From: Allodiplogaster sudhausi
Taxonomy: Eukaryota; Nematoda; Chromadorea; Rhabditida; Diplogasteridae
DNA: 64,000 bases
Assembly: GCA_945643635.1 (NCBI GenBank)
Contig: CALZFC010000268.1
Span: 1,706,001-1,770,000, forward strand
Direction: 5' to 3'
In this document: in pieces, positions 40,576-61,200 of the stretch
Layout of the letters: each line of letters starts with the position of its first letter
Numbering within the stretch: the first letter of the stretch is position 1
The notes under the pieces: model-generated
The model's database searches: none
What the model saw: only the letters and a program-made list of their open reading frames with translations
What the model was told of the DNA's origin: nothing
Made by a program: the position numbers and the translations under genes

Positions 40576-43500
40576 ATGGCCAGCGATGGTCGCTCGAGCG
40601 GCGTCTCCCTTCCACACCTCTCCGTCCTCCTACTGATCATCGCCTCTGCCACTTCAAGCGTTTCGCCCAGCTATCACGGGTAGGCGGGAGATTCAAATCG
40701 AGTTTTTTTTATCAATTAGGCTGCACCCGAGAATCGCCGGGTTCTAAACATACTATTATTGCAAGGTATAAATGGGTGCGCTTCAACGCCAACGGCGGAG
40801 TCGCTCGCTGGCTCGAAGAGCTTCAAGAGTACGCGTTCGATATTGATGAGGTCTGAGCAAATTTTTTTTCCGCCTAAAAAAAATAATATTTTTTCTGCAC
40901 AATATTGATTAATCATGGAATTCTTGATCCATACTATAATATATTGTGTTGTTACAATTGTGAAGAGCGAGAGAAATATAGACTGAAATGAAGACTGAAA
41001 TTTTTTTTGTTGAAGAGAACCAGTGAACGACGTATCCTTGTCGATGTCTTTTCGGAGCCGACCAAGGTTATTTCATCAATTTTCTTTTTTAACCATTTCG
41101 ATACTGAAGAAGCGCAAACAATTGATAGCTTTCCAAATTTTGCCTTTCTAGAGTTGTTTTAAAAGTACTAATATCCTTGAGATTTTTAATGAAAAAAAAC
41201 CCTGTCTATTTCTGTCTATTTTTTTTAACCATTTCTATATCGAAGAACAGACAATTTTGGAAATTCCAAATTGGACAAGTTCATGTTTTACGCACATTCC
41301 CCACCACACACGTCGCACTCCTCCACAGAGCGCAGATAGTATAACGAGGCCGCACTATCAGGCTGAACTATATTGTTCCCCACCACCTCCCAAATGGACT
41401 CAAACTCTATGAACAGCTTCAACCGTGGGCCGACGTGCTGGTGGCGCCCGACTTTTACGATGTCTTTCGATCACTCCTCAAACGGCAAGGCGTCCTCGAA
41501 GTTGAAGTCCTCAAGAGCAACTTTCAGAGGTTTTATCGACAATTTTTAATTGATCCTTAATAAATTTAGCTACAGCAAGGCATTATTATAAAAGATTAAG
41601 AGAGAAAAAAACCCGCTCATTCGAAATTCGGAACATTTCTTCACTGTTTCTCACCAAGTTTCTTCTTTTCCTGTCGTAAATCTTGCCTGGCTGTAGAGAG
41701 AGCAAAGGAAAATTTTTTTTTAATAATTAAAAGTTTTTTTTTACTAATATTTATTATTTTTTGTAGAGTCAAGAACTCAATTTTGAATTCGCCCCTTTTT
41801 GCCTGACACAAGGGTGGGATAGCATGTATGATCATGAGAGAGCGACCGAAATGGTGGTCAGCAAAATGGCGCGAATTCAAACGAGAGTTTTCATGCTCCT
41901 TTAATGATCGTGCCTTCCTCTCGGCAGAGTCATCGATTCCGAGCTGCAAGACATTGAAGAGACTCGCGAGCGACGGCGGCGTCGAAAGCGACAGAATAAC
42001 GTGAACAACAATTCGTTCGCATTCGACGACGAGAACTATCACAGCTACGATCAGGCAAGTTGTTATGTTCAGTAGACCGAAAAAATTATATTAGTGATCG
42101 AGCACACCTACAAAATGTTATGAACGTACAGATATGCTTATTTGTTTCTTATTTGTTTACTAATTATGAACATTTATAAATTAAAAAATAAAAAGAAAAA
42201 AAATAAAATGTAAAAGAAAAAACGAGAAATATTTTAGATGGTCACTTTTATGCGCGACTTGACAGCGCGCTTCTCACACATTGCGACGCTGGCGAACGTG
42301 TCGACCAGCTTTGAAGGACGCACCATCTACGGCGTCAAGGTCGATTTCGTCATTTTGAGATTTCGTCATGCATAAAACATTTTTTGATTACATAAAACAT
42401 TGTATTTGTTATATAAAGTTATTTGAGTATGTTTTTTCAATACCTTAAACAGAAAATTCATTTGGTTTTTGTGGTTTATAGTCATACTTGAATATATTTG
42501 CAACAAAAAGAAAATGTTTATAAAAAAAAGAGAAAGAAGGAATTACTATTATCATAATATTTGCTTAGATCCTTAACTCTTCTTTAACTCCCTAAGCTTC
42601 GCCGAGACTATGAACTATAAAAACTCCTTAACTCTTCTTTAACTCCTTAAGCTTAGCTGAGACCCTGAACTCTAAAAACTCCTTAACTCTTCTTTAACTC
42701 CCTAAGCTTAGCCGAGACCATGAACTCTAAAAACTCCTTAACTCTTCTTTAACTCCTTAAGCTTAGCTGAGACCCTAAACTCTAAAACTTTTTTTTGTTC
42801 TTTAGCTCCCTAAAGTAGTAGTACTCCAGAAAATAGTTTAACTTAGTTAACTAGTTACTATTATCATAATATTTGCTTAGATCGCGAGCTCGCACACGTT
42901 CAAGCCGGCCATCGTTATCGACGCTGGCGTGCATGCGCGAGAGTGGATCGCGCCTGCTGCCGCCGTCTACATTCTCAAGAAGGTTAGCGCGCGAGGGTAG
43001 GTTGGCCTGGTGGTATTAGGTCACGAGTTGGCAGGCATGCGTTGAGAGTTCGATGCAGCTTGGGCGTAACAACTTTTGCTAGCACTTAATTAGTTTAAAT
43101 TATCGTCGTAAATAATTACTTCAATACTTCTTCAAGCTCGTCACAAGCTACGGCCGCGACGCACGACTCACGCGTGCGGTCGACGCCTTTGACTGGCATA
43201 TCATTCCGCAGGTGAATCCGGATGGCTACGAGTACAGTATGTGGACGGTTCGGTTTCTTTTCTTTCTTTTATTATTCTATTAATTGTTTGGTATTTATTT
43301 TACCATTTATCGAGAAAATTTAATGGTATTATTCTTACCGTATCCTACAGTGCACCAAGTATTCGTTGCAGGACCGCCTTTGGCGAAAGACTCGCTCACG
43401 CAACTCGTCCGCTAACAAGTGGTGCATTGGCGCGGACGCGAACCGCAACTGGGGATATCGATGGGGAGGTGAGAGAGAAGAGAAAGTGGAGAGAGTGGAA

Positions 43501-43762
43501 GAGAAATCAGAGAGAGAGAGTAAATGAAAAAATGAGAGAGCCAGAGACATACTGTTCTATTTTACGGTCTTTTAAGAAATAATTTACCTACAATGGCTAT
43601 TTTACGGCCCTTTCAGAAGCGGGTGCAAACCGCGCTCCTTGTTCGAATATCTACCAGGGATCGGCGCCCTTCTCGGAGAAGGAGATCGTCGGGCTCAAGG
43701 AGTACATGACATGGCGCATTCCGAATCTTGTCATCTACCTCTCGCTCCACGCGTATGGACAG

Positions 43763-43838
<76 letters not shown>

Positions 43839-43844
43839 AGAGAA

Positions 43845-43875
<31 letters not shown>

Positions 43876-45013
43876 GAGAGAGAGAGAAAGAGAAAGAGAG
43901 AGAGAGATAAAGAGAGAGGGGGAGAGAGAAAGATAGAGAAAGGGAGAGAGATAGAGAGGGAGAGAGAAAGCGAGAGAGAGAGAGAGGGAGAGAGAAAGCG
44001 AGAGAGAGAGAGAGAGAGATATGGAAAGTGAACGATGAGCAATATAACACAATGACACTAGATGCCTGACAAATAAATAATACATTAATATTAAACAAAA
44101 TTTATCACAATGTCTCATTGAGGTTTTCCTTTCGCCCTGGGGCTACACGAGTAAGCGGCCGGAGAACTACGTCGACCAGGTAGTAACAAACGAAACAATT
44201 TTCTGTTTTCCATTTACAAGTACAGACTTGTCGTTGCCAAGTGGCAATTATAATAATAGCTGGATATTAATAGTATATTCTTACTGTTTTTTTCGTAATT
44301 GCAGTAACTACAATTTATATGTCAACTAGTACATATATATATGAAAAGTTATACAATATTTGCTCTTTCATCTTTAATCATTGATCTTTGATCCTTGATC
44401 TTTGAATAGCGAAACGCCGCTAGCGCTGCCGTCCAAGCGATGAAGCGGCTCACGGGCGTCAGCTACAACTTTGGCACCATCTCCGAAGTCATGTGTACGT
44501 GCGTTTCGCGAACATTTGTCGACTCGTCGAAAATTATTAATCAATATTTTTTTTCAAGAAGAAGCTTGCGAATTCAAGAGTGATAAAAAAAGTCCCTTTA
44601 AATGAACTCGTGACTGCATATGATTGATGGCATATTTGAAGAAGAAAAGTAAATTATAAAAAAAAACTTAAATTTAATAAGTAAATATTTTGCAGACCCC
44701 GCCTCGGGCACCTCCATCGACTTCATGCAGAGTCGCTCCGTGCCCTTTATCTACGGTGTCGAGCTGCGGCCGGCGGACACGCGCGGCGCGGTCGCGTTCG
44801 CGATCCCGCCCTCGAACATCAAGCCGACAGGTGCGCGAGGCCTAGATGGCCTATTGGTTAAGCGATTGCACACGAGGGTATATTGCCCCGAGTTCGGTTC
44901 CTGCCATGTTTTGAGTATAGATAATTATTTTGCATTCTGCTTCAGGAGACGAACTCCTCGAGGGCGCGCTAGCAATCGCAGATTACTACCAACATCACAA
45001 AGGGTCTGGATAG
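40576..45013 (+). CDS. Secreted M14A zinc metallocarboxypeptidase (A-type)
   Basis: Fourteen exons: 40576-40679, 40766-40850, 41016-41066, 41417-41529, 41928-42054, 42238-42339, 42881-42982, 43137-43247, 43372-43468, 43617-43762, 44123-44179, 44410-44494, 44696-44830, 44946-45013; 460 residues. The enzyme removes C-terminal amino acids from peptides outside the cell. A hydrophobic signal peptide (LPHLSVLLLIIASA) precedes a propeptide (DVLVAPDFYDVFRSLLKR) and a polybasic RRRRRKR that may be the activation site. The catalytic domain shows zinc ligands H and E in AGVHAREWIAP and H in YLSLHAYGQ, substrate-binding NR in DANRNWGYRWG, Tyr in VMYPASGTSID and the catalytic Glu in YGVELRPADTRG. The residue matching position 255 of pancreatic enzymes is Ile, which predicts hydrophobic (A-type) specificity. 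Intron 5 has a GC donor. Exon 8 was ended at ACG (43247) and exon 9 started at 43372 because only this pair gives the family spacing NPDGYEYSMWT-DRLWRK. Confidence 0.92.
41767..41904. mobile_element. Palindromic MITE-like repeat, copy B
   Basis: Shares the family core (gaactcaattttgaattcgc, gcctgacacaaggg, gagcgaccgaaatggtgg) and the right end catgctccttta. It is in carboxypeptidase intron 4, ending about 20 bp before the exon 5 acceptor. Confidence 0.65.
42055..42060 (+). other. GC-type 5' splice site, carboxypeptidase intron 5
   Basis: CAG followed by GCAAGT, the consensus form of GC donors. No GT nearby keeps the phase to exon 6. Confidence 0.75.
42560..42830. repeat. Minisatellite in carboxypeptidase intron 6
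   Basis: About four units of roughly 55 bp: ccttaactcttctttaactc, cctaagcttagccgagacc, tgaactctaaaaact. A 28-bp sequence at its left edge (42544-42571) is repeated at its right edge (42856-42883), which is the true acceptor. Confidence 0.9.
43000..43066 (+). other. tRNA-like segment (A and B box), probable SINE remnant
   Basis: Within carboxypeptidase intron 7. TTGGCCTGGTGG resembles a Pol III A box and GAGAGTTCGATGC a B box at tRNA-like spacing. The arms do not fold into a good cloverleaf, so it is not a functional tRNA. Confidence 0.35.
43765..44025 (+). repeat. 260-bp GA block at carboxypeptidase exon 10 donor
   Basis: Almost pure purine, starting four bases into the intron after exon 10 (gtatggagagag). 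Confidence 0.95.
44839..44905 (+). other. tRNA-like segment filling a short intron, probable SINE remnant
   Basis: TGGCCTATTGG (A-box-like) and GAGTTCGGTTCCTGCC (B-box-like) about 45 nt apart. It makes up most of the 115-nt carboxypeptidase intron 13. The T-stem pairs poorly, which argues against a live tRNA gene. Confidence 0.4.
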
Positions 45014-47414
45014 GAGAAACGGAATCGCGCAATTTTGCAATATTGAAAATATATGAAAATATTTAATTCAATCCAAATTAATTTTATATAATGTTTGCAA
45101 TGTTTCCAACGAGCCAAAGTTGCTTTTGTTTGGGATATGTGAAACAATTTTCGTCTGGAATCCCATGTCTGTAATAATAGTTTTGTTTTCCTCTTGCCAT
45201 TGCTCTCTCTAACTCTCTCCAACTCGTTTTCTCTCTTTCTCCTCTCTCTCTCTCTCTTACTATTTCTGTCTCTTCATCTCTCTCTCTCTCACTTTTTCAT
45301 TCACTCTCGCACCCTCTTTTTCTCTTTCACAAGGCGACCAATACGTGTGTCAGTTGTTCTCGGATACGGCTTTACCGGTCTTTTCTTGTGCTGCTCGAAT
45401 GGTGCTCGATTTCTTCATCGAATCATCGTCCTGTCATTTGCTGTGTATAAAAATGTGATTTCGTCATCATACGTTTGCAAACATAAATATATGTATATGC
45501 AAACTAAAAGAAATATTATTTTAAAAAAAACTTCTGTTTTGAGATGAGGCAGAAAACTTGTTCAAATAATCCAAACGTTCATAATTTTCATTCGACGTTC
45601 TTCTATGAAGATAACGAGATGTTGTAATAATTTTTGGCGGTCCCAATCTGGCTCACGATCACCGTGCCGACTGCATTTTGCGTCCGGGACAGAGACTTGC
45701 AGATTACGGCAATCTTCCGTTCATCACGGTTAATGTGGACACACTTTTTATATTCCTCCAAATATTTACAACTCTTTCGGAGACAGATTTGTAACTTTAT
45801 TCGTTCACGTTTTCTCCATTGTCAGTGTCGACAAGTGAAACAACTCACAACGAGCTTCAAGTAATAGAGAATTGTTCGGTTAGGAACGCAATCAATTTGT
45901 TAGGAACGCAATCAATAAATCAATGTTGCAGATTTAAAAGAAAAGACGTGTTAGTGGAACATGCAAAAATGAAAAAAAAACATATTCACTGGAAGATATA
46001 AGGTGCACATTTATTTATTTAAAAAAAGCTGCGTATAATATGCATTCGAACCAAGAGCGCAGAAATGTTATCAAATAAAGAGAGGAAACCGATAGAAAAT
46101 ATTGACTACTTTCAGTGGAATAGGGCACTTTACCAACAAACAAAAAGAAAGATGATTTTTTTACAAAATCTTTTTTATGTTGAGTACAGTGCGAATCGCA
46201 ACTATCATTCCGTACTACACTGGGGAAAAAGAAACAAAAAAAGAAGAGAAAGATTAATATAGTAAATTAGAGAACCAAAAGCACACACGAACACCAAAAG
46301 CGAGCAACTAATCGATCTTGAAAGGTTATTCAATCTAAACATTCATTCTACATATGTACTTAATAGGGCACATGAGACGAAATAATAAAAAAAAGTAAAA
46401 TAAAACACATCCAAGTTCTTCTCTTGTAATAGATGGATAGGTAGAAAAGTTCTTTATGAGCCTTCCGATTTCTTCTCTCATCGGTAGGCGGCCGAAACGA
46501 TTCATAAAGCAAAAGGAGCAAAAGGACAATGTAAAAAAAAAAGACGAAAAAAAGAGTCTAACTTCAAAAGTCATAGAGATAAAAAATTTTTATAGGCGTT
46601 CAAGAAAATGAAAAAAACTTTCGAGCTGACCAATTGAGTGAGAGTTTCCTTAAACTGAAGTTGGTTATATATTCTTCAGCATAGGATGTATGGGATAGAA
46701 ATGAATGAAAAGGAAAATCATAGAATATAATATACATATATATCACATCATTTCCACCGAATACGCAGCGATATTGTCTTCTTGAAATATGCAATAATGA
46801 TTGAATGAATGTATGTATGGTGGGGGAAGGAACAAGAGCATACTCGGCTACTTGAACAATACTCGGCTAGGCAGACAAATAACGCTGACGATTTTATGTA
46901 CCTTTCTCTTCGAATACTCTTTTGCAATAATATGGAAACTGGTAGGCATCTACCGAGATGACATTAGTATGTTATTACATGAGAACAGCGCAGAATAGCT
47001 ATTATTTTCGGTGCTAAAAAGAAACAATTACAACCGGGACAAACATGTGTCACATAGTGGGACATACTATTTTTCTTATCTTCATTTTGTGACGTTAGAA
47101 TAGGGGAGTGCATGACAAGAATGCAGTCGTAAAACAGTGTAAAGCTTCTCCACAAAGCAGGAATACTGTATGTTTCTGTTTAGGACAAGCGCTCAAAAAC
47201 TATGCTTGAGAAATGACCAAATGAAATGATCGTAAGGAAGAAAGAATATATCGATTGCCCGGAAACTCGCGAAACAAAACTACACATATCCGTTCTCTCT
47301 AACAACAAAAAAATTTGCTCATTTGCTTCTCTCAAAGAAAGAGGCTTAATTTAGAGATAAAATTTTTTTCTTGTTTTGTCATCTTCACAACGTCCTCTTC
47401 TCTTTTTCAACCCA
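45014..47414. other. Convergent intergenic spacer
   Basis: Holds the 3' ends of the carboxypeptidase (plus) and ELAV (minus) genes. Apart from a CT block at 45200-45325 and AT-rich sequence I see no further feature; presumably much of it is 3' UTR. Confidence 0.6.
46010..46015 (-). terminator. Possible poly(A) signal for ELAV gene
   Basis: AATAAA on the minus strand 1.4 kb after the ELAV stop. ELAV genes often have long 3' UTRs, but other weak signals may be used. Low certainty. Confidence 0.2.
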
Positions 47415-56496
<9,082 letters not shown>

Positions 56497-56720
56497 CTGT
56501 AAGAGCACACCGAAATTAGGACATCATTTTGATCTTTAATTCTACTAAAAAATGCGACGGTAATAAATATACATCAGTTCAATAAATTAATTGTTGCACT
56601 TGTAATTTGTTTTCAATGGAGAACAAGCGTGGATAAACTCCATTTTCCACTCGACAAAACGCGCAATATTACCGTAGTAGTAGTAGTAGTGACCGTATAT
56701 TAAGTACGGCCATTTAGCCC

Positions 56721-56729
56721 CGGCCTCAG
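56721..56729. repeat. Left target site duplication of foldback element
   Basis: cggcctcag, identical to 59799-59807 on the other side. Confidence 0.9.
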
Positions 56730-57530
56730 GGCGCTACATCGTTTGAGAACCGGCCGATGAAAACGTAACCTATGAGAACATTGGTCGGTCATTTGAGAAC
56801 CGAGCGCAAACTGAATCTGCCGTATGAGAACCGAGCGTGGACATTATTTTCTTGCATACGCCGGATGAGAACCGAGCGTACAGCGAATGTTCCACATGAG
56901 AACCGAGCGTAGAACGAATGTTCCACATGAGAACCGAGCGTAGAGCGAATGCCCCGGATGAGAACCGAGCGGGAAATATTATTTTTGGGTCTGTCCCGGA
57001 TGAGAATCGAGCGGGAAAATGTCATTTTGGGTTTGGCGTGGATGAGAACCTAGGGGTAAAATGTCATTTTGGGTTTGGTCCGGATGAGAACCTAATGGGA
57101 AATATTATTTTTGGGTCTGTCCCGGATGAGAACCGAGCGGGAAAATGTCATTTTGGGTTTGGCCTGGATGAGAACCTAGGGGTAAAATGTCATTTTGGGT
57201 TTGGCGTGGATGAGAACCTAGGGGTAAAATGTCATTTTGGGTTTAGTCCGGATGAGAACCGAGCGTGAAAATGTCATTTTGGGTTTGGCGTGGATGAGAA
57301 CCTAGGGGTAAAATGTCATTTTGGGTTTGGTCCGGATGAGAATCTAATGGGAAATATTATTTTTGGGTCTGTCCCGGATGAGAACCGAGCGGGAAAATGT
57401 CATTTTGGGTTTGGCGTGGATGAGAACCTAGGGGTAAAATGTCATTTTGGGTTTGGTCCGGATGAGAACCTTGCGGGAAGATGTCGTCGTCAGCAGTGTG
57501 AGTGTATAATATAATACTCAGATTGTAATT
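56730..57530 (+). repeat. Left arm of foldback element (13 units of 42 bp)
   Basis: Outer part: irregular repeats of a TGAGAACCGAGCG core separated by variable spacers. Inner part: 42-bp units starting GATGAGAAC at 56957 and every 42 bp to 57461, thirteen in all, the last divergent. Units fall into a few types, marked by gagcggga, taggggta or taatggga after the core. Confidence 0.92.
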
Positions 57531-58655
57531 CGTATTTTAATTTTGAGTAAAGGGGAAAGTTGAATTGAAAATATCTGCACTATTCGCTGGCAGTACATTC
57601 AAAGTAAACAAAGTACTTCTTCTGTCTATATATATATATAGACCCTCATTTAACGCGTGAATAAAGTTCTTCTCCTTATCTTTTGTGGTTCGTCACTGGT
57701 TGTTCCTGCATCACGTCTACTTATCATAAATGTTTCTCGGATCTCTACCCGCTGTTTGTCGATCCCTCTGTCCCAGTGAGAGTGTGACTAGAGTTAGGCG
57801 AAATTGACAGGTGAGTCCTGGAGGACTAGGGAGCGAGTGAGAGAGAGATTTGAGAGAGATGCGGCAGTGAGTTTGTTACCGAGAGCGTCTAAATGTATGG
57901 CGCTCGTGTTAGACCCCACTTTGGTGATAGAGAATACCTCTAGTGGCGCGGACAAAAGATCACAACTATATAATTATTTGTTTCAGTGGTTGCCAAATTC
58001 TTATTGATGTCAATTATCAGAATATTTGTTTGAATGATAGATTCGGCTTTAGAAATAAAAACATATTTGAGGAAGAAATTCTATATGAAGTGGATACATT
58101 CATTAACCAATCGTTTTTTTTCTGGTTTCCTATTGAATGGCAGCTTTATTGAATGCATAGTTTCATCTGCGATTACCAAGTCCAACCCTTGTATAGATTA
58201 TGCCTCGTGGAAAGCCATCGGAGGTGTATGCTAAAGACGGAAGTCTTTATAACCGAAAGAAGAACATCTCATGTGATTTTCCTTATTACCTCAAGCCAAG
58301 CTTATGAAAAGGAACAGAAAACTCCATCCTTTCAGTTTATGTTCATTTTTTTTCTGTGCACTTAGAAATGGTTTATGTTCCTGTAAGTGAAGATATGGAA
58401 TGTAGCGGCGTTCATGTTTTACTGTTGTTTGTGTGCATAGAGAAGCTAGAAGGGAGAAACATGATTTGTAGTCCAATCAGAGACGCAAAGTGATATAGAG
58501 AATGTTTCGAACTAGCAATTTGCGGATCGTGTTTCAGTGTTTATGGGGTCGACGACTCTTAGAGTTGTGAGATAAAAAAAGAAGTGTATCGCATAACAAA
58601 GAATCATTTGAATCTCTTACGAACAAAGTCGAAATAATAAAGAGTCGCACAAGTA
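57531..58655. other. Unique core of foldback element
   Basis: AT-rich core of 1.1 kb with no frame longer than about 70 codons and no recognisable transposase. It holds a (TA)n tract near 57632 and an AATAAA at 57660-57665, which could be a transcript end. Confidence 0.6.
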
Positions 58656-59798
58656 TTATGGATTATAGTCTGAGTATTATATTATACACTCACACTGCTG
58701 ATGACGACATCTTCCCGCAAGGTTCTCATCCGGACCAAACCCAAAATGACATTTTACCCCTAGGTTCTCATCTGGGCCAAACATAAAATGACATCTTCCG
58801 GCTAGGTTCTCATCCGGGACAGACCCAAAATGACATTTTACCCCTAGGTTCTCATCCACGCCAAACCCAAAATGACATTTTCCCGCTCGGTTCTCATCCG
58901 GGACAGACCCAAAAATAATATTTCCCATTAGGTTCTCATCCGGACCAAACCCAAAATGACATTTTACCCCTAGGTTCTCATCCAGGCCAAACCCAAAATG
59001 ACATTTTCCCGCTCGGTTCTCATCCGGGACAGACCCAAAAATAATATTTCCCATTAGGTTCTCATCCGTACCAAACCCAAAATGACATTTTACCCCTAGG
59101 TTCTCATCCACGCCAAACCCAAAATGACATTTTCCCGCTCGGTTCTCATCCGGGACAGACAAAAAACATAATATTTCCCGCTCGGTTCTCATCCGGACTA
59201 AACCCAAAATGACATTTTACCCCTAGGTTCTCATCCACGCCAAACCCAAAATGACATTTTACCCCTAGGTTCTCATCCAGGCCAAACCCAAAATGACATT
59301 TTCCCGCTCGGTTCTCATCCGGGACAGACCCAAAAATAATATTTCCCATTAGGTTCTCATCCGGACCAAACCCAAAATGACATTTTACCCCTAGGTTCTC
59401 ATCCACGCCAAACCCAAAATGACATTTTCACGCTCGGTTCTCATCCGGACTAAACCCAAAATGACATTTTACCCCTAGGTTCTCATCCACGCCAAACCGA
59501 AAATGACATTTTCCCGCTCGGTTCTCATCCGGGACAGACCCAAAAATAATATTTCCCGCTCGGTTCTCATCCGGGGCATTCGCTCTACGCTCGGTTCTCA
59601 TGTGGAACATTCGTTCTACGCTCGGTTCTCATGTGGAACATTCGCTCTACGCTCGGTTCTCATCCGGCGTATGCAAGAAAATAATGTCCACGCTCGGTTC
59701 TCATTCGGCAGATTCAGTTTGCGCTCGGTTCTCAAATGACCGACCAATGTTCTCATACGTTACGTTCTCATCGGCCGGTTCTCAAACGATGTAGCGCC
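58656..59798 (-). repeat. Right arm of foldback element (about 21 units of 42 bp)
   Basis: Inverted copy of the left arm. The 42-bp units run from about 58721 to 59571, about eight more than in the left arm, so the arms differ by roughly 340 bp. The innermost junction (tataatataatactcaga on the reverse strand) matches the left arm. Confidence 0.92.
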
Positions 59799-59807
59799 CG
59801 GCCTCAG
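59799..59807. repeat. Right target site duplication of foldback element
   Basis: cggcctcag, identical to 56721-56729. Confidence 0.9.
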
Positions 59808-60059
59808 GGCCTCTTTCTGGCCGCGTGCATGGTCCGGGTGGATGGAGGGGAGGGAGTGGCACTGGAGACTCTTTCTTTTATCACGAGGACAGAGGGAGAG
59901 AGAGGGAACGGAGATGGAATGGATGGTAATCCATTAGAGGATTCATTTGTGTATATGGACATGTATTCCGGAGTGAAGAGAGAGTGAGAAAGAATGAGAA
60001 GGCACGGAAGAGAAAATGAGGGGAGAGTCAAAGACAAACGAGTAATGATTAGAGAAAAG

Positions 60060-60805
60060 ATGAGAGAGGGAGAGAGAGAGAAAGAGATACCGAGAGAGAG
60101 AAGGAGACAGAGAGACAGAGAATAAGAGAGAGAGAGACAGAGAGAGAGAGGGAGATAATCAGACGCACTGAGAACGCGTGAGTGAGGCACAAAGTGAGGC
60201 TCTCCTCTCCAAAAAGGCGCCCGTACTCTCAGCTGCGCCTAATGCAATAATGTACCCCCGGACCTTTGTTTCTCTCTCATCCTCTCTCTTTCTCTCATTT
60301 TCTCTCCCTCACTCACTCTCTCTCTCTTCTCTCTCTCTCTCGTTGTCTCCGCTCTCTCACTTCTCTCTCTTTTTCACTTGCCTTCTCTCTTTCTCTCTCG
60401 CCCTCTCCACTAAATGAGAGTGGCCCTTTCCAACAGGCGCAGAGCCACGCGCCATTGCAATCTTCCTCATGTAGGAGATTCATCTTCTCTCTTCTCTCTC
60501 TCTCCCTCTCTCTCTCTCCCTCTCTCTCTCTTTCTCTCTCTCCTTCTCTCTTTCTCTCTTCTCTCTTCTCTCTCTCTCTCTCTCTCTCGCTAATACCATT
60601 CGACAGGCAGAGTCAGAAAAACTGTTGCGACGACGCAAAAAATAACACGCACGGACCGCGCATACCAAGGTAACCTTCGATAGGATATACATATGAATAG
60701 CGGCATAACGGAACCATGTACCAGACACGAGGCCTTGCAACATTGAAATAGTGGCCCTATACTTCACGCTCCTTCTGCTTCGCTTTCTCTCTCTCTCTCT
60801 CTCTC

Positions 60806-60845
<40 letters not shown>

Positions 60846-61165
60846 GCTCTACCATTCTACCTTCTTCTCTTCCTCAGCTTCTCTATCTCTCTCTCTCTCT
60901 CTCTTTCTCTCTCTATTTCTCTCTCTCTTTCTCTCTCTATTTCTTTTTCTCTTTCACTCTCTCTCTCTCTCGCTCTTTCTTTCTCTTTCTTTCTCTATCT
61001 CTCGCTTCGCTCTTCCTCACTTCTGACGCTCTCATACAGCCAATAGAAGCCGATCGAAGCCTCCCGCTCGGCCGAGAGCCGAATAGATTGAAATGAAGAG
61101 GAGACTGTCATTTCTCTCTCTCTCTCTCTCCCTCTCCTCTCCCACTCTCTCCCTCTTGCTCTCTT

Positions 61166-61200
<35 letters not shown>

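Larger units (their letters stand above)
56730..59798. mobile_element. Foldback transposon with 9-bp target duplication
   Basis: A 3,069-bp element begins GGCGCTACATCG and ends with its exact complement CGATGTAGCGCC. It is flanked on both sides by the same 9 bp, cggcctcag (56721-56729 and 59799-59807), a perfect target site duplication. The two arms, about 0.8 and 1.14 kb, are inverted copies built of tandem repeats; a unique core of 1.1 kb lies between. Long inverted repeats made of short tandem repeats plus a 9-bp duplication are the hallmarks of Foldback (FB) elements, which are thought to be mobilised by Mutator-like (MULE) transposases. I see no transposase frame inside, so it is probably non-autonomous. 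It lies just 5' of the first ELAV exon found and may sit in that gene's first intron. Confidence 0.9.

Noticed and set aside
43613..44118. Long minus-strand frames over carboxypeptidase exon 10
   Set aside because: Antisense to a confirmed exon and extended by a GA block.
46033..46055. B-box-like GGTTCGAATGC followed by a T run on minus
   Set aside because: No A box or cloverleaf could be found upstream.
57804..58234. Short open frames in the foldback core as transposase remnants
   Set aside because: None shows a DDE, zinc-finger or other transposase motif, and all are under 70 codons.
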